The notes under the pieces: model-generated
The model's database searches: none
What the model saw: only the letters and a program-made list of their open reading frames with translations
Told to the model about the DNA's origin: nothing
From: DASXKD01 sp963806145
Lineage (GTDB): Bacteria > Actinomycetota > Actinomycetes > Streptosporangiales > Streptosporangiaceae
Reading direction: 5' to 3'
Assembly (NCBI GenBank): GCA_963806145.1
Contig: CAWDXD010000048.1
Span: forward strand, 124,001-188,000
DNA: 64,000 nucleotides
Part shown: one piece after another, positions 34,112 through 43,075 of the stretch
Position numbering within the stretch: position 1 is the first letter of the stretch
How the letters are laid out: every line of letters starts with the position of its first letter
Translations under genes and position numbers: made by a program

Positions 34112-35583
34112 CCGCTCCTCCTGGCGTAGGTGACCCGGGGCAGCGTCGCGGTGCGCTCCCGGCCGTCAACTGCGGACCAGGTGATCTGGTCGCGCCGCTG
34201 TTCGTCGTAGACGATTGAGAAGGCCTCGTCCTGCAACGACAGGTAGGTGAGCAGCTCCGCGGCGCCCTGCTTGAGCGGATACCGCGCGACCAGCTCGGCC
34301 AGGCCGACCTGCGGCTGGCTGCGCAGGGCCTGGCGGACACCGCCGCGCAGCGGCTCCGGGTCGACGTAGACCTGTTCGAACAGGGCGGCCGGGTCGGTTT
34401 GCTCGTCGGCGTCACGGACCGCTTCGCTGGACAGGCGCGCCTTCTTTACCGGCGCGTACAGCGGGCGCTCCAACGGCAGCCGGATGGCCGGGGACGGCGC
34501 GTCGAGCTCCATACTCACCGGAACGTTCCGGGTCTCGCGGAGCTGCAGCGCGCGGCCCTCGATGCTGCGCAGGATGTCGATCACCCGGCGATTCTCGAAC
34601 CACACCTGATCGTCGAGGAAGCGCCGGAGCTGCTCAGAGAGCTGGCGCACCGTCGCCTGGGTGCGCTCGGCGGCATCCAGCCAGTCGTAGTGGATGTGCC
34701 GCAGCCGGATGTCACGTTCGGCGATCCCGGCCAGGGAGTGAACCCGGTCCAGTAGGCCGGACAGCTCTTCCTGGCGGGCCTGGGACAGCAGGAAGCCATA
34801 GAACGCCTGAAAGGACCGCCCCTGATCCGAGCCAGTGATCGACTCCCGGCTGCCGAGCACGTCGTCCAGCAGCTCGCCCTTTCCGCCGTGCCAGCCGGCA
34901 ATCTTCTCCCGGAGCTGCCTGTCCAGCTTGCGGAAGTTCTCCTCCACCTCGCGGAAATCAGCGAGCAGCTCCCGGGCGGTGCCCGCGAACTGCTGATAGC
35001 GGTCGCGCACCGCCGTCTCGTCGAGCATCGATATCTCCCCCGCCTTGATGCGGGCGATCTGCTCGTCGATGGCCTCCCGCTGGCGGTCCAGCTCGGCCAG
35101 CCGTTCCCCCGGGTCGGACTCAGTGCCGAAGACGATCTGCCGCAGCAATTCGAAGATCACCTTCAGCCGCGACTCGGTGCCCACAAACTCGCGCTCGCGC
35201 AGGCTCTCCAGCCACTGCAGCGCCTTCCCGACCGCGGGCGTGGCGTCGTAGTGCGGCTCGTCGATACCGTCGGGATAGAACTTGCGCAGCCAGCCGGGAG
35301 CCGCCCAGTCGTCAAGGTAGGCCCGGGCGACCTTAGGGAACCTCCGGCCGCCCTGCCCGCCGTCCCGCTGATTCAGCGCATAAAGTTCGTCGTCCAAGCG
35401 GCTGGCCAGCTCAGCCGCGGAGACGGACCGGGCATTGCCGGCGACAAACACCCGGTGCAGGAAACTCAGCACCAGCGGCGCGTTGTCCGCACGGAGCAGC
35501 CGCCACGCTGGGCTGTTGTCTCGCAGCCACGCGATCTCATCCACACTCGGCACGACCGACATCGTAGGGCGGTACACCGACAT
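34108..35583 (-). CDS. jetA: Wadjet JetA, DUF3375 kleisin-like subunit
   Basis: 491 residues from ATG 35583 (GGGGG just upstream; ATG 35562 is also possible). DUF3375 marks: DEIAWLRDNSPAWRLLRADN near the start, SLREREFVGTESRLKVIFEL near residue 140, a coiled-coil middle and a C-terminal winged-helix. It heads the jetABCD operon. DUF3375 as JetA points to type I Wadjet. The promoter lies in the 35584-35911 gap. Sequence length and order agree with complete systems. Confidence 0.94.
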   Translation of the reverse strand: MSVYRPTMSVVPSVDEIAWLRDNSPAWRLLRADNAPLVLSFLHRVFVAGNARSVSAAELASRLDDELYALNQRDGGQGGRRFPKVARAYLDDWAAPGWLRKFYPDGIDEPHYDATPAVGKALQWLESLREREFVGTESRLKVIFELLRQIVFGTESDPGERLAELDRQREAIDEQIARIKAGEISMLDETAVRDRYQQFAGTARELLADFREVEENFRKLDRQLREKIAGWHGGKGELLDDVLGSRESITGSDQGRSFQAFYGFLLSQARQEELSGLLDRVHSLAGIAERDIRLRHIHYDWLDAAERTQATVRQLSEQLRRFLDDQVWFENRRVIDILRSIEGRALQLRETRNVPVSMELDAPSPAIRLPLERPLYAPVKKARLSSEAVRDADEQTDPAALFEQVYVDPEPLRGGVRQALRSQPQVGLAELVARYPLKQGAAELLTYLSLQDEAFSIVYDEQRRDQITWSAVDGRERTATLPRVTYARRSG

Positions 35584-35911
35584 TCCCCCGGTAACACGGC
35601 GTGGCACCGCATTGCTGCGCAGCCTGGCCATCCACGCAGCGGCTTGTCAGGATCGGAGCTCGTTGTCAGCGGATACCCGAGACGCGGTCGGGGATGTGAG
35701 CAAGTATTGCCAAGACCTTCCTGGCACGGAGAAGCGCTGGGCACTCACTACGGCCGGTAAGCAGCCTCTCGAAAACAGCAACTGGACTCGGGCTACTGGA
35801 GACCTCTGCCCCGAAGCGGAGACGCTCCAAGGACCTCGCGTGAAGTGCCTGGTAGTCAGCCTGCGCTTTAGGACTGGTAACAAAGTGAGCTGGCGGGCGT
35901 GTAGGGAATGA
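35584..35911. other. Wadjet upstream region
   Basis: Gap of 330 bp between jetA and the IS5-type element, holding the jet promoter. TTGTCAG occurs twice as a direct repeat (35644-35650 and 35663-35669, 19 bp apart), a possible regulator site. No certain promoter boxes. Confidence 0.4.
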
Positions 35912-36034
35912 CGGTGTGTCAGTTCTCGTTGGTGCCTGCCGGATAGGAGGTGCGAGGCAGCCGAGACGAAGGGTGCACGTAAACCGTGGGAGGTCGAGGA
36001 CTCGCTGTGGGAGCGGATCGAGCCGCTGCTGCCC

Positions 36035-36802
36035 GTGGTCCAACGTAACTATCGCGATCCTGGACGTAGGCGTCTGGAGGATCGGCGGGTGCTGTGCGGG
36101 ATCCTGTTCGTCTTATATACGGGGATCGCGTGGCGGTTCCTGCCGCAGGAGCTGGGCTTCGGCTCAGGGATGACCTGCTGGCGCAGGTTGCGGGACTGGA
36201 ACGAGGCCGGGGTCTGGCAGCGTCTGCATGAGGTGCTGCTGGCCGAGTTGCGGGCAGCTGGCATGCTCGACCTCTCCCGCGCTGCCGTCGACTCCTTCCA
36301 CCTGCGCGCGATGAAGGGCGGGCCGGCGACCGGCCCGTCCCCGGTGGACCGGGGCGAGACCGGCAGCAAGCACCACGTGATCGTCGAGGCCCACGGCATC
36401 CCGCTGGCCACCACGCTCACCGGCGGCAACCGCAACGATGTCACCCAGCTAATCCCGCTGATCCAGGCCGTCCCGCCGATCCGCGGCAAGCGCGGCCAGC
36501 CGCTGCGCCGCCCCAGAAGTGTCTACGCCGACCGCGGCTACGACCACGAGCGCTACCGCGACCAGGTCCGCAGGCTGGAGATCACTCCGGTCATCGCCCG
36601 GCGAGGCACCGGGCACGGCTCCGGCCTCGGGGTGCACCGCTGGGTGGTGGAAGGCGCGTTCGCGCTGCTGCACTGGTTCCGCCGCCTGCGCATCCGCTGG
36701 GAGATCCGCGACGACATCCACCAAGCCTTCGTCACCCTCGGCTGCGCCATCATCTGCTGGCGACGCCTCAAAAACGCTGTGACCTGGCCCATTATTCGAT
36801 AA
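36035..36802 (+). mobile_element. IS5-family transposase
   Basis: 255 residues from GTG 36035. The reading frame is open back to 35912 and encodes plausible family sequence (SLWERIEPLLPV) but with no start codon, so the N-terminus may need frameshifting or may be damaged. DDE catalytic residues: D in AAVDSFHLRA, D in YADRGYD, E in HRWVVEGAFALLHWFRRLRI, all intact. It sits between jetA and the DinB gene. I could not define terminal inverted repeats or a target duplication with confidence, so only the coding part is given. Confidence 0.82.
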
Positions 36803-36865
36803 CCGGCCGCCTTTGATGGAGCAGCGGCGAAGAGCACAGCGGGAGTGGGCCCGGAGCGATTATGG

Positions 36866-37456
36866 TCAGGCGCTGGCGGGATCAGCTGCTCTGGCGGCCT
36901 GCTCGATCTTCGCGCAGTGGTTCTCCCAGTAAGCCGCGCCGTATTCGGCCAAGGCCGAGCTCTGCGCGTCGGTCCCGACCGCGCCGTCGAGCTGTTCGCG
37001 CAGGATGTCGGCATGCCCGGCGTGCCGGTTGGTCTCGGCGAGAATGTGAACCAGGATATTGAACAGCTTCACCTCCGGGCGCGGCCACCACGGCACGTGG
37101 CCGGGCGCGTCGATGGCAAGCGTGTCAATAGTCGCGTCCGCGTGTTCCCATACGCGCCGGTAGAAGCCAATGATCTGTCCGCGGGTCTCCTCCGCGGTCA
37201 CCCACAGGTCAGTACCGGCCGCAGCCTCGTCATCCCACCGGGGCAGCGGTTCGGGGAACGGGCGGCCAAAGACCTCGCCAAAGTACCTTGCCTCCCAGGT
37301 CGCCGAGTGCTTGACCAGGCCGAGGAGGTTGGTCCCGGTCGAGGTCAGGGGGCGGCGGATGTTGTATTCGGAGAGCCCGTCGAGCTTCCAGACCAGCGCC
37401 TCGCGTATCCAGCGCAGATCGCCGTGGAGATACTCTTTCGCGAATTCATCGATCAT
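36866..37456 (-). CDS. DinB-superfamily (DUF664) protein
   Basis: 196 residues from ATG 37456 (another ATG at 37474). Four-helix bundle typical of DinB/DUF664: LVWKLDGLSEYNIRRPLTST, LLGLVKHSATWEARYFGEVF with the first metal-ligand His, VPWWPRPEVKLFNILVHILA with the second, and AETNRHAGHADILREQLDGA with the third. Such proteins bind Ni/Zn and often act as thiol-S-transferases with mycothiol or bacillithiol. It lies between the IS5 element and the recombination-site repeats, inside the island. Confidence 0.88.
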   Translation of the reverse strand: MIDEFAKEYLHGDLRWIREALVWKLDGLSEYNIRRPLTSTGTNLLGLVKHSATWEARYFGEVFGRPFPEPLPRWDDEAAAGTDLWVTAEETRGQIIGFYRRVWEHADATIDTLAIDAPGHVPWWPRPEVKLFNILVHILAETNRHAGHADILREQLDGAVGTDAQSSALAEYGAAYWENHCAKIEQAARAADPASA

Positions 37457-37627
37457 GCGGCACGAGCCTGCCATGCACCGTACGTGGGCTCAACCCGTGT
37501 GACCGCCCGCGACGCCTGGCCGTACTCACAACCGGGCGCCGTTCGGACAGCCACCACTCTCACCGGACAGATAGCGCTATCAGCCACAAACCTCATACTT
37601 CATTCTGATTCCAGTCCTTAGGGCGTG

Positions 37628-37646
37628 TGCCACTCAAATGCCACTC
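37628..37646 (+). repeat. TGCCACTC doublet (right), probable recombinase arm site
   Basis: TGCCACTC at 37628-37635 and 37639-37646, period 11 bp, same orientation as the doublet at 28190-28211. It lies 50 bp from the tRNA-Thr fragment, the usual distance between arm and core sites of tyrosine recombinases. Confidence 0.55.
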
Positions 37647-37695
37647 GCCGGAAGGAGGTACTCGGTTCTATATTCGAAAAATCTCCACAGCCGAG

Positions 37696-37737
37696 AGCCC
37701 CCTTACGGAATCGAACCGTAGACCTTCTCCTTACCAT
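37696..37737 (-). tRNA. 3' fragment of a tRNA-Thr(GGU) gene, probable att core
   Basis: Reading the minus strand from 37737: anticodon loop ATGGTAA (anticodon GGT), 3' anticodon stem GGAGA, variable AGGTC, T arm with TACGG-TTCGATT-CCGTA, acceptor AGGGGGC and a T discriminator, no CCA. The 5' half (acceptor, D arm, 5' anticodon stem) is absent and the sequence diverges right at the anticodon loop. This break point, with 3' half kept, is the classic attachment-site core left by tyrosine recombinases. It cannot make a functional tRNA. Confidence 0.8.
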
Positions 37738-38229
37738 CCACACTTCCCTGGGTTCACTGCCCGGCAAGCACTCCCCGCAGGCCGCCGACAAGCGCTGATC
37801 TGGATCTTGCCCCGGCCTGCGGTATCTGCGACCGCGCAGGCCATCGCGCCTGCAGCGGACCAGCAGTTGGCACGGGTCCATGCCCAGCGAGCGGCAGCCT
37901 CCGCCCGCTCCTGGCCTGCCATTCAGGCCCGGCCCGTGGGGCTGTATGCCGACCAGCCACGTCCACCCCGACGGTCAAAAGACGGTCAGACGATCTTTCC
38001 CATCCCGGCCGCCCAGGGCCCGAAAACCACGCTGAGCAGGCGATTCCCCATCGCCAGGAAGAGTTTGAACCTGTGTCCTTATCTGCACCTCGCATGACAT
38101 GATCGGCGCCAGCCCAGGAGTCCCGCCGAGCCGAAAGATCACACCGCGGAACATGCAGGACACAGAGCCAGGCGGCCTGGCCGCCAGAGCGGCCAGTAGC
38201 ACCGGTCCGTCCGGATCTGTTTGATATGG
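37738..38229. other. Gene-free stretch right of the tRNA fragment
   Basis: No gene recognised. This is where the tRNA 5' half would be expected and it is missing. Confidence 0.45.
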
Positions 38230-38339
38230 AGGTGATCGTGAGGCGCCAGAACTATCCACACTGCGCCTCGATCACCTGCATGATCAGGCATTATGTGGCC
38301 CGGGGGGCGCAGGTGATCGAAGATCACCCACATAATGCC
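38230..38339. repeat. Cluster of nested inverted repeats
   Basis: AGGTGATCGTGAGGCGC (38230-38246) pairs with GCGCCTCGATCACCT (38263-38277) with one bulge. GGCATTATGTGG (38287-38298) pairs exactly with CCACATAATGCC (38328-38339), enclosing a further hairpin GGTGATC-gaa-GATCACC (38312-38328). GGTGATC thus occurs four times in alternating orientation in 110 bp, with no gene within 390 bp. Could be a replication/recombination site, a regulator array or a structured RNA. Confidence 0.7.
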
Positions 38340-38596
38340 GAAAGTAGTGCGTTGGTCGCATGCATTTTCATGCGTTGGCCCGGAATATTAATTCGCTGCC
38401 TTGGGGGCAGACTGGAGACCGCGGCTATGGGCAACTCAGCATCGTGACTTGTATCCAGGGCACGCCTGCCGAATCTGGTGCTGGTCTGCAGGTTGCTAGT
38501 GCCGCATCGGGCTACGTTTTGCCCACATTCGGTTCCTAGCCCGGTCTGGGCATTTCAACCCGGCCGCGGAACCCCCGGCCGGTGCGATAGAACATC
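38340..38596. other. Gene-free stretch between inverted-repeat cluster and hairpin
   Basis: No gene or clear signal seen. Confidence 0.4.
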
Positions 38597-38616
38597 GGGC
38601 CGGTTATAACCGGCCC
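38597..38616 (-). terminator. 20-bp palindrome, probable terminator of the TetR gene
   Basis: GGGCCGGTTATAACCGGCCC, a perfect palindrome that can form a 7-bp GC stem with a TTATAA loop, 90 bp downstream of the minus-strand TetR stop. It lacks a T-run, as is common in actinobacteria. Confidence 0.5.
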
Positions 38617-38705
38617 TTCGGCATATCGTGTCGGCTTGGTCGGACGGGCTAGGCGTTAGTCGGCCTGTCAGCATCGGGAAACTGCGCGCGCTGGGCAGGA
38701 TGCTG

Positions 38706-39365
38706 CTACAGCGGGTCAAGCAGGGTCCGGATCCAGGACCTGGTCAGCCATGCCTGGAAGCGGTCGGGGCTCCAGCTGAGGTCGTTGAGGAGCAGGCCGT
38801 ACAGCTGCGGCGAGTTGAAGGCCCACAGGGCGTCGCGAATGTCATCCGCGGTAATGCCGTCGGCCAGGCAGCCTGCGTGGGTGGCCTTGGCCGCGATATC
38901 GCTGGCGGCCGCGGTCATGCCGCGCATCCGCTGGGCGTCCAGCTTGATGGTCAGTTCTTTGACGGCGGGATCACTGGCGGATGCGGTCCAGGCGGCGACC
39001 AGGAGGCCGCCAGCGCGCTCGGCGACCTGGCGGACGTGGGCGGCGTAGATGGCCAGCACCTGGCGGGGGTCGGGCTCGGCGATCATCTGCTGGACGAAAT
39101 CGCGTTCCATCATCGGCACGGGCAGGTGATCACCCGCGAGGGCGACGTCGATGGCGTGCTTGAGCAGGTTGGCCTTGGTCCCGAACGCGGCGTACAGGGT
39201 CTGCACGGCGACCTCCGCCTCGGCGGCGATCTCGGTCAGGGCGGTTGCGGTGTACCCGCGTTCGGCGAACAGCCGCGCGGCGGCGTCGATGACCCGCTGC
39301 CGGTTCTGGCGGGCCTGAGCCTGGCGGCGGGCCGCGTTGTAGCGCCTCTTGACAGTCTCGGTCAT
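38706..39365 (-). CDS. TetR-family regulator
   Basis: 219 residues. Basic N-terminus, then the helix-turn-helix region ATALTEIAAEAEVAVQTLYA near residues 40-59 and AFGTKANLLKHAIDVALAGD. The C-terminal domain is the common actinobacterial TetR ligand fold. It is divergent from a SnoaL-like gene, with two 20-bp-spaced palindromic operators in the 56-bp gap, so it probably represses both. Confidence 0.9.
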   Translation of the reverse strand: MTETVKRRYNAARRQAQARQNRQRVIDAAARLFAERGYTATALTEIAAEAEVAVQTLYAAFGTKANLLKHAIDVALAGDHLPVPMMERDFVQQMIAEPDPRQVLAIYAAHVRQVAERAGGLLVAAWTASASDPAVKELTIKLDAQRMRGMTAAASDIAAKATHAGCLADGITADDIRDALWAFNSPQLYGLLLNDLSWSPDRFQAWLTRSWIRTLLDPL

Positions 39366-39370
39366 TCGGA

Positions 39371-39405
39371 TAGAGTACTACTAAATCAGATAGAGTGTTA
39401 CTCTA
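39371..39405. promoter_or_regulatory. TetR operators, two copies 20 bp apart
   Basis: TAGAGT-gtt-ACTCTA (39391-39405) is a perfect 6-bp-arm palindrome; TAGAGT-act-ACTAAA (39371-39385) is a degenerate copy exactly 20 bp upstream. Two helical turns apart, which suits side-by-side TetR dimers. Confidence 0.75.
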
Positions 39406-39421
39406 CCGAAAGAGCCGGGAC

Positions 39422-39961
39422 ATGAGCCAGCACCCCACGACCCTGACTGACCCGAAGGCGATCTGCGCGCACAGCCTCCAAATCATGGCTGACGGCGACC
39501 TGGCAGACTTCGAGGCACTGGTCCACCCCGAGGCCATCAACCAGGAGGCCAGCGGACCCCCCGCCGCCCACGGAACAGGCCCAGCGGCATTTCATGCCGT
39601 CGCCCTGTGGCTGCGCGGAGCCTTCTCCGGCCTGCGCTGGGAAGTCCACCACATGGCCGCGGACTCAGACCTTGTCGCCATCCACAGCACCTGGTCCGGC
39701 CGTCACATCAGGCCGTTCGTGACCTACGACGATGCTGGGACGGTGGCCCAGGCGATGCCGCCGACCGGCAAGACCTTCGCCGCCACCCAATCCCACTGGT
39801 TCCGCCTCGCTGACGGCAAGATCATCGAGCACTGGGCCAACCGCGACGACCTGGCCATGGCACAGCAGCTCGGCTGGATCCCGCCCAGCCCCGGCTACCT
39901 GGCCCGCATGGCCCTCGCCAAGCACCGCGCGCGACGCCCCGGCAACGGGGTCTCGCGCTAA
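39422..39961 (+). CDS. SnoaL-like/ester-cyclase-type NTF2-fold protein
   Basis: 179 residues from ATG 39422. NTF2-like fold: ICAHSLQIMADGDLADFEAL helix-turn, VHPEAINQEA pocket, WLRGAFSGLRWEVHHM strand, and SHWFRLADGKIIEHWANRDD, the conserved end of SnoaL-type polyketide cyclases and related isomerases. Such proteins cyclise or isomerise aromatic substrates or only bind ligands. It is controlled by the divergent TetR through the two operators. Substrate unknown. Confidence 0.85.
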   Translation: MSQHPTTLTDPKAICAHSLQIMADGDLADFEALVHPEAINQEASGPPAAHGTGPAAFHAVALWLRGAFSGLRWEVHHMAADSDLVAIHSTWSGRHIRPFVTYDDAGTVAQAMPPTGKTFAATQSHWFRLADGKIIEHWANRDDLAMAQQLGWIPPSPGYLARMALAKHRARRPGNGVSR

Positions 39962-40052
39962 CTGGTGCCCCAGCCGCACCGCCTGACCGGGTTCTGCTGG
40001 CCAGGCGGATCGTCAGCAGCCTGAACCGATCCCAACTGTGGTGGAGGGACCC

Positions 40053-40709
40053 ATGAGCCGCATTCAGCGCATCCGCCGCTGGCTCAGCGTGCCCGCCGGG
40101 CTGGCCCAGAACCCCTGGCAGCCCGCCGCCCCCTCATCGGCTAACTGGGGCAAGGGCAGCCCGAGCGCGGACATGTGCTCCGCCGTGGGATGGCTATCGT
40201 TCCGACGGCTCGCTGACATCCCTTTCGACGCCTGCCTGGCCGCCCTTGAAAGCTGGCAGCGCAACCGACAGGGCACCGAACTGCACGTCCGCCAGGGCCT
40301 CTTGCGCGGGCCGATCGAGGCCGATCGCGACTCGGGTACATGCCGGATCCAGGTCCGCCTGGCCCGCGGGCCGCTGCGCCGGCCGCTGCTCATGAGGCTA
40401 GACATAGACCGCTGGTCCTCCTCACAAACCGCCCTCGAACTCATCCCGTATAAGCGCGCCCGGCCCACAACAGGATATTTCCGCGCCGGCCACCACCTGC
40501 TGGACTCCTTGACCCACTCACTGCAGGTATGGGCCAGGAGCGCGCCCAGGACCACGTCAGCGAGGCCGCGCCCAGCCGATGTCCCGCAGCCGCAGGGCGC
40601 TCCGGGACCCCTACCACCCGGCCCACCGCAGGCTGCTACCAAAGCGGCAGCACAAGCCGCTCCTGCCTGTCCACCCGGCCGAACAGCAGCGTTACCCCCA
40701 CGCAGGTGA
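40053..40709 (+). CDS. Conserved actinobacterial hypothetical protein (LELIP/YFRAGH type)
   Basis: 218 residues from ATG 40053 with GGAGGG 4 nt upstream. The middle resembles an uncharacterised actinobacterial family: RLARGPLRRPLLMRLDIDRW, then TALELIPYKRARPTTGYFRA and GHHLLDSLTHSL. The C-terminal 50 residues are Pro/Ala-rich and may be a late frameshift or linker. No domain name can be given. It follows the SnoaL gene on the same strand by about 90 bp and may be read from the same promoter. Confidence 0.6.
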   Translation: MSRIQRIRRWLSVPAGLAQNPWQPAAPSSANWGKGSPSADMCSAVGWLSFRRLADIPFDACLAALESWQRNRQGTELHVRQGLLRGPIEADRDSGTCRIQVRLARGPLRRPLLMRLDIDRWSSSQTALELIPYKRARPTTGYFRAGHHLLDSLTHSLQVWARSAPRTTSARPRPADVPQPQGAPGPLPPGPPQAATKAAAQAAPACPPGRTAALPPRR

Positions 40710-41363
40710 CCGAGTGGACCGGTCACAGCGTGGAGCCGTACGGCACGACCAGGCTGCTCCGGCTCCCCCCGAGCCAGCAGCAACGCACGACCGAGCACCG
40801 GGCCAGCCGTTGACTGCAGGCGGGCGCAGATCCCCCCAACTCGGTGCCTATCGCGACGGCGTCTGCACGCATCAGTCAGCCGTGCAGATCGGCGGCCACG
40901 TGCGCGCATTCATCGGGTCGCCCCACGTCTTCTGATCGAGTTCGGCCATCCGCATGATCCGGCGAGACCGCATACTTATCCACCATCGCTGACGTTGTTA
41001 ACGTCCGGATCTGCCGCATAGGGCACGCGCCTTCTCACGCGAGGTCTTGCCGCCACGGCCGCATCGTTCGCGCGCAGGATCGACGGGCACCTCGCTCGCC
41101 GTGACCTCCTAGCCGGTGCCGCGTGACGCCGCACGGGCCACCGGGAGAGGGCATCACGCTAAGTGATGTGGAAGGTCTAGTGAGACCGCGGATCGAGCCG
41201 CCTTACCTGCACGCATGTCCCAGGCGCGTGAGCCAGGCCGCCGGCGTATCTGCCCGTGCCCCGCCGCAGTGATCTGTGTATCTGAGTGCAACATTCCTGC
41301 TCTTACAACGTGAGAGCTCACGCCGACCGCACAGGCGGCGGCAGTCGTTGCCGGGGGCAAACC
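40710..41363. other. Gene-free stretch
   Basis: Only short unsupported open frames; no hairpin or repeat seen. Confidence 0.4.
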
Positions 41364-41540
41364 ATGACCTTCCATGAGTACCTTTCCAAGGCCGTGCAGG
41401 ACGACGCGCAGCTAGCCGGGGAGCGGGACCGCCTGGCCCTGGTGGCGCGGCAAACCCGCACCGCGGGCCGCAAGCGGGAAAGGCCGGCCGCTCCCGTGAG
41501 ACGGCTGGCCCGGCTGCTGCTTCGCCGCGCGCCCGCCTAG
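41364..41540 (+). CDS. Small basic hypothetical protein
   Basis: 58 residues starting MTFHEYLSKAVQDDAQLAGE and ending in an Arg/Leu-rich helix (RRLARLLLRRAPA). A GGGGGC stretch lies 6 nt before the ATG. The opening resembles numerous actinobacterial orphan proteins of about 50-70 residues whose role is unknown. The amphipathic basic C-terminus could bind membrane or nucleic acid. No partners. Confidence 0.45.
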   Translation: MTFHEYLSKAVQDDAQLAGERDRLALVARQTRTAGRKRERPAAPVRRLARLLLRRAPA

Positions 41541-42487
41541 GTATTGGGCGGCACGCTGCCGCAGTGGCTGCCCAGCGGGATGGTGTTGGCAGATCTGCGC
41601 GGCTGCGACAGGAAGCGACGGCCGATACCGGGCCCAGGCGCTTGTGCTGCGGTACCGGCGGCCGTGAAATTGGCTGCTCTCGTGCCGGCCGGCCACGGCA
41701 GTACCGTCATCGGCGGGCAGTGCGGAGTCGGCGCCCGGGAACCGCCGGGCCGGTGCGCCATCTCACGCAGCGTGATCAGCCCGGGAACCAGCCGCCGGCC
41801 TTTGCTTCTTGGGCATCCTGTCCCGCCCAGGGCTTCCGCCCCTCTTACGATCGGCCTACCGCGCCAAGATCAGCGCGGACCCGGACGGGGTTTCCGTGTT
41901 CCGCACGCGCAAGCCAGCTGGGGTGGGCGCCCTCTATACCCCGGGGGCGGCGGTGTTCCTGCGACCGTCCCGAGGTCGGCGGTCGCCGCCTGCCGCTTCC
42001 CAGCGGCCAGCCCCTGTCACCCCGGTCCAACTGCCCGCCCCGGGGAGCTCGAAATAACGGGACATCAGCAAGGGTTCACTGGTGTTCGCCCATCCAGCCT
42101 TCCCCTCACCTGTGGCCCCGGGACGGAACCGGCGCCCTTGGGCTTTCCCTGAAGCTCCGCACCCCAGCGGGCCGGGCCCGCAAGCGCACGTCCAGGGCGG
42201 GGACGAGTCTCGAACACTGACCCGGAGTCACATCTTCGGCAACCCGAACCTCCAACCGACTGACCCACTCACAACGTGCGACCTCACGTCGCAACCTCGG
42301 CTTCTAGTGTCCAGCTCGCGGCCGCGCGTCTAGGTCGCTCCCTGCGGTCGCGTCGCATGCGATCGGCTTCGCCGAACCTAGACTCGTCACCCGCTCGCAA
42401 GGGATCGGCGCCTATCGAGGGAGGCGGGGGAGGACTAGGCACAAGACCGCTACGAAGCCGGGCCGCCGCCCCATATCAGCTGCCGGT
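41541..42487. other. Gene-free stretch of about 950 bp
   Basis: Several short frames exist on both strands but none shows family motifs, ribosome sites or typical codon bias. No tRNA, repeat or hairpin recognised. Confidence 0.45.
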
Positions 42488-43006
42488 TCACATGCCGGGC
42501 AGCGCCAGCGCGGCGATGGGCCCTGAGACGCTCGCGTCCGGCTGGTAGCTGGACCAGGCATAGGTCAAGTACAGGCTGGTGACGGCGCGGCGGTGTGGGA
42601 CACGCCAGTACAAGCCGAACGTGTGCGATCCCACAGACAGCCGCAGGGTGTAATGAGCCAGGACCGGATTCATGCCAGTTGGGCCGCTCGGGCCGTCACC
42701 CCAGGTCCCAGCAGAAATGCCGAACCACAGCGCCGTGATCTTGACGTGTTTGGGCACGGTCACCGCGATACGCATCACCAAGTGCTCACCGGGACGGACC
42801 CGGTAGCTGGGCACATGGCCATCTTTGCGGGGCGCGAAGGACACCCCGTTGATCGTCGGGATGAATGCCACCCGCGGCGCGATCGGCGGGCATGAAGCAC
42901 CGGGAGGGCAGCTCGGGGATGAGGAGCAGCCGCCCGCCATGAGGACTCCCGCCGCCAGCGGGATCACCAGCCCAGCCCGTAGGACCGTCACACTACTTAA
43001 ACGCAC
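42488..43006 (-). CDS. Putative secreted lipoprotein
   Basis: 172 residues. Signal peptide with Arg2 and Arg10, a hydrophobic core (LVIPLAAGVLM) and a lipobox ending at Cys27 (MAGGC), followed by a second short Cys motif (SCPPGASCPP). The mature part is beta-rich (PSYRVRPGEHLVMRIAVTVP; YTLRLSVGSHTFGLYWRVPH), suggesting an Ig-like or cupredoxin-like extracellular domain. No family identified. It sits 70 bp downstream of the haloperoxidase-like gene on the same strand, perhaps an operon of exported proteins. Confidence 0.75.
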   Translation of the reverse strand: MRLSSVTVLRAGLVIPLAAGVLMAGGCSSSPSCPPGASCPPIAPRVAFIPTINGVSFAPRKDGHVPSYRVRPGEHLVMRIAVTVPKHVKITALWFGISAGTWGDGPSGPTGMNPVLAHYTLRLSVGSHTFGLYWRVPHRRAVTSLYLTYAWSSYQPDASVSGPIAALALPGM

Positions 43007-43075
43007 GGCAGCTGCAGCGAGCGCGCCGCATGATCACGCGGCTAGGGCGATCCGCACGGTCGGTTGCCGGATCGG

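Noticed and set aside
35870..36830. Terminal inverted repeats of the IS5 element next to jetA
   Set aside because: The best candidates (GGACTGGTAACAAAG and the complement of ATTATTCGATAACCGG) agree at only about half the positions, too weak to set the ends.
37696..37750. Intact tRNA gene
   Set aside because: The 5' half cannot be folded: the segment before the anticodon loop (minus strand) does not pair with GGAGA and the acceptor and D-arm sequences are missing.
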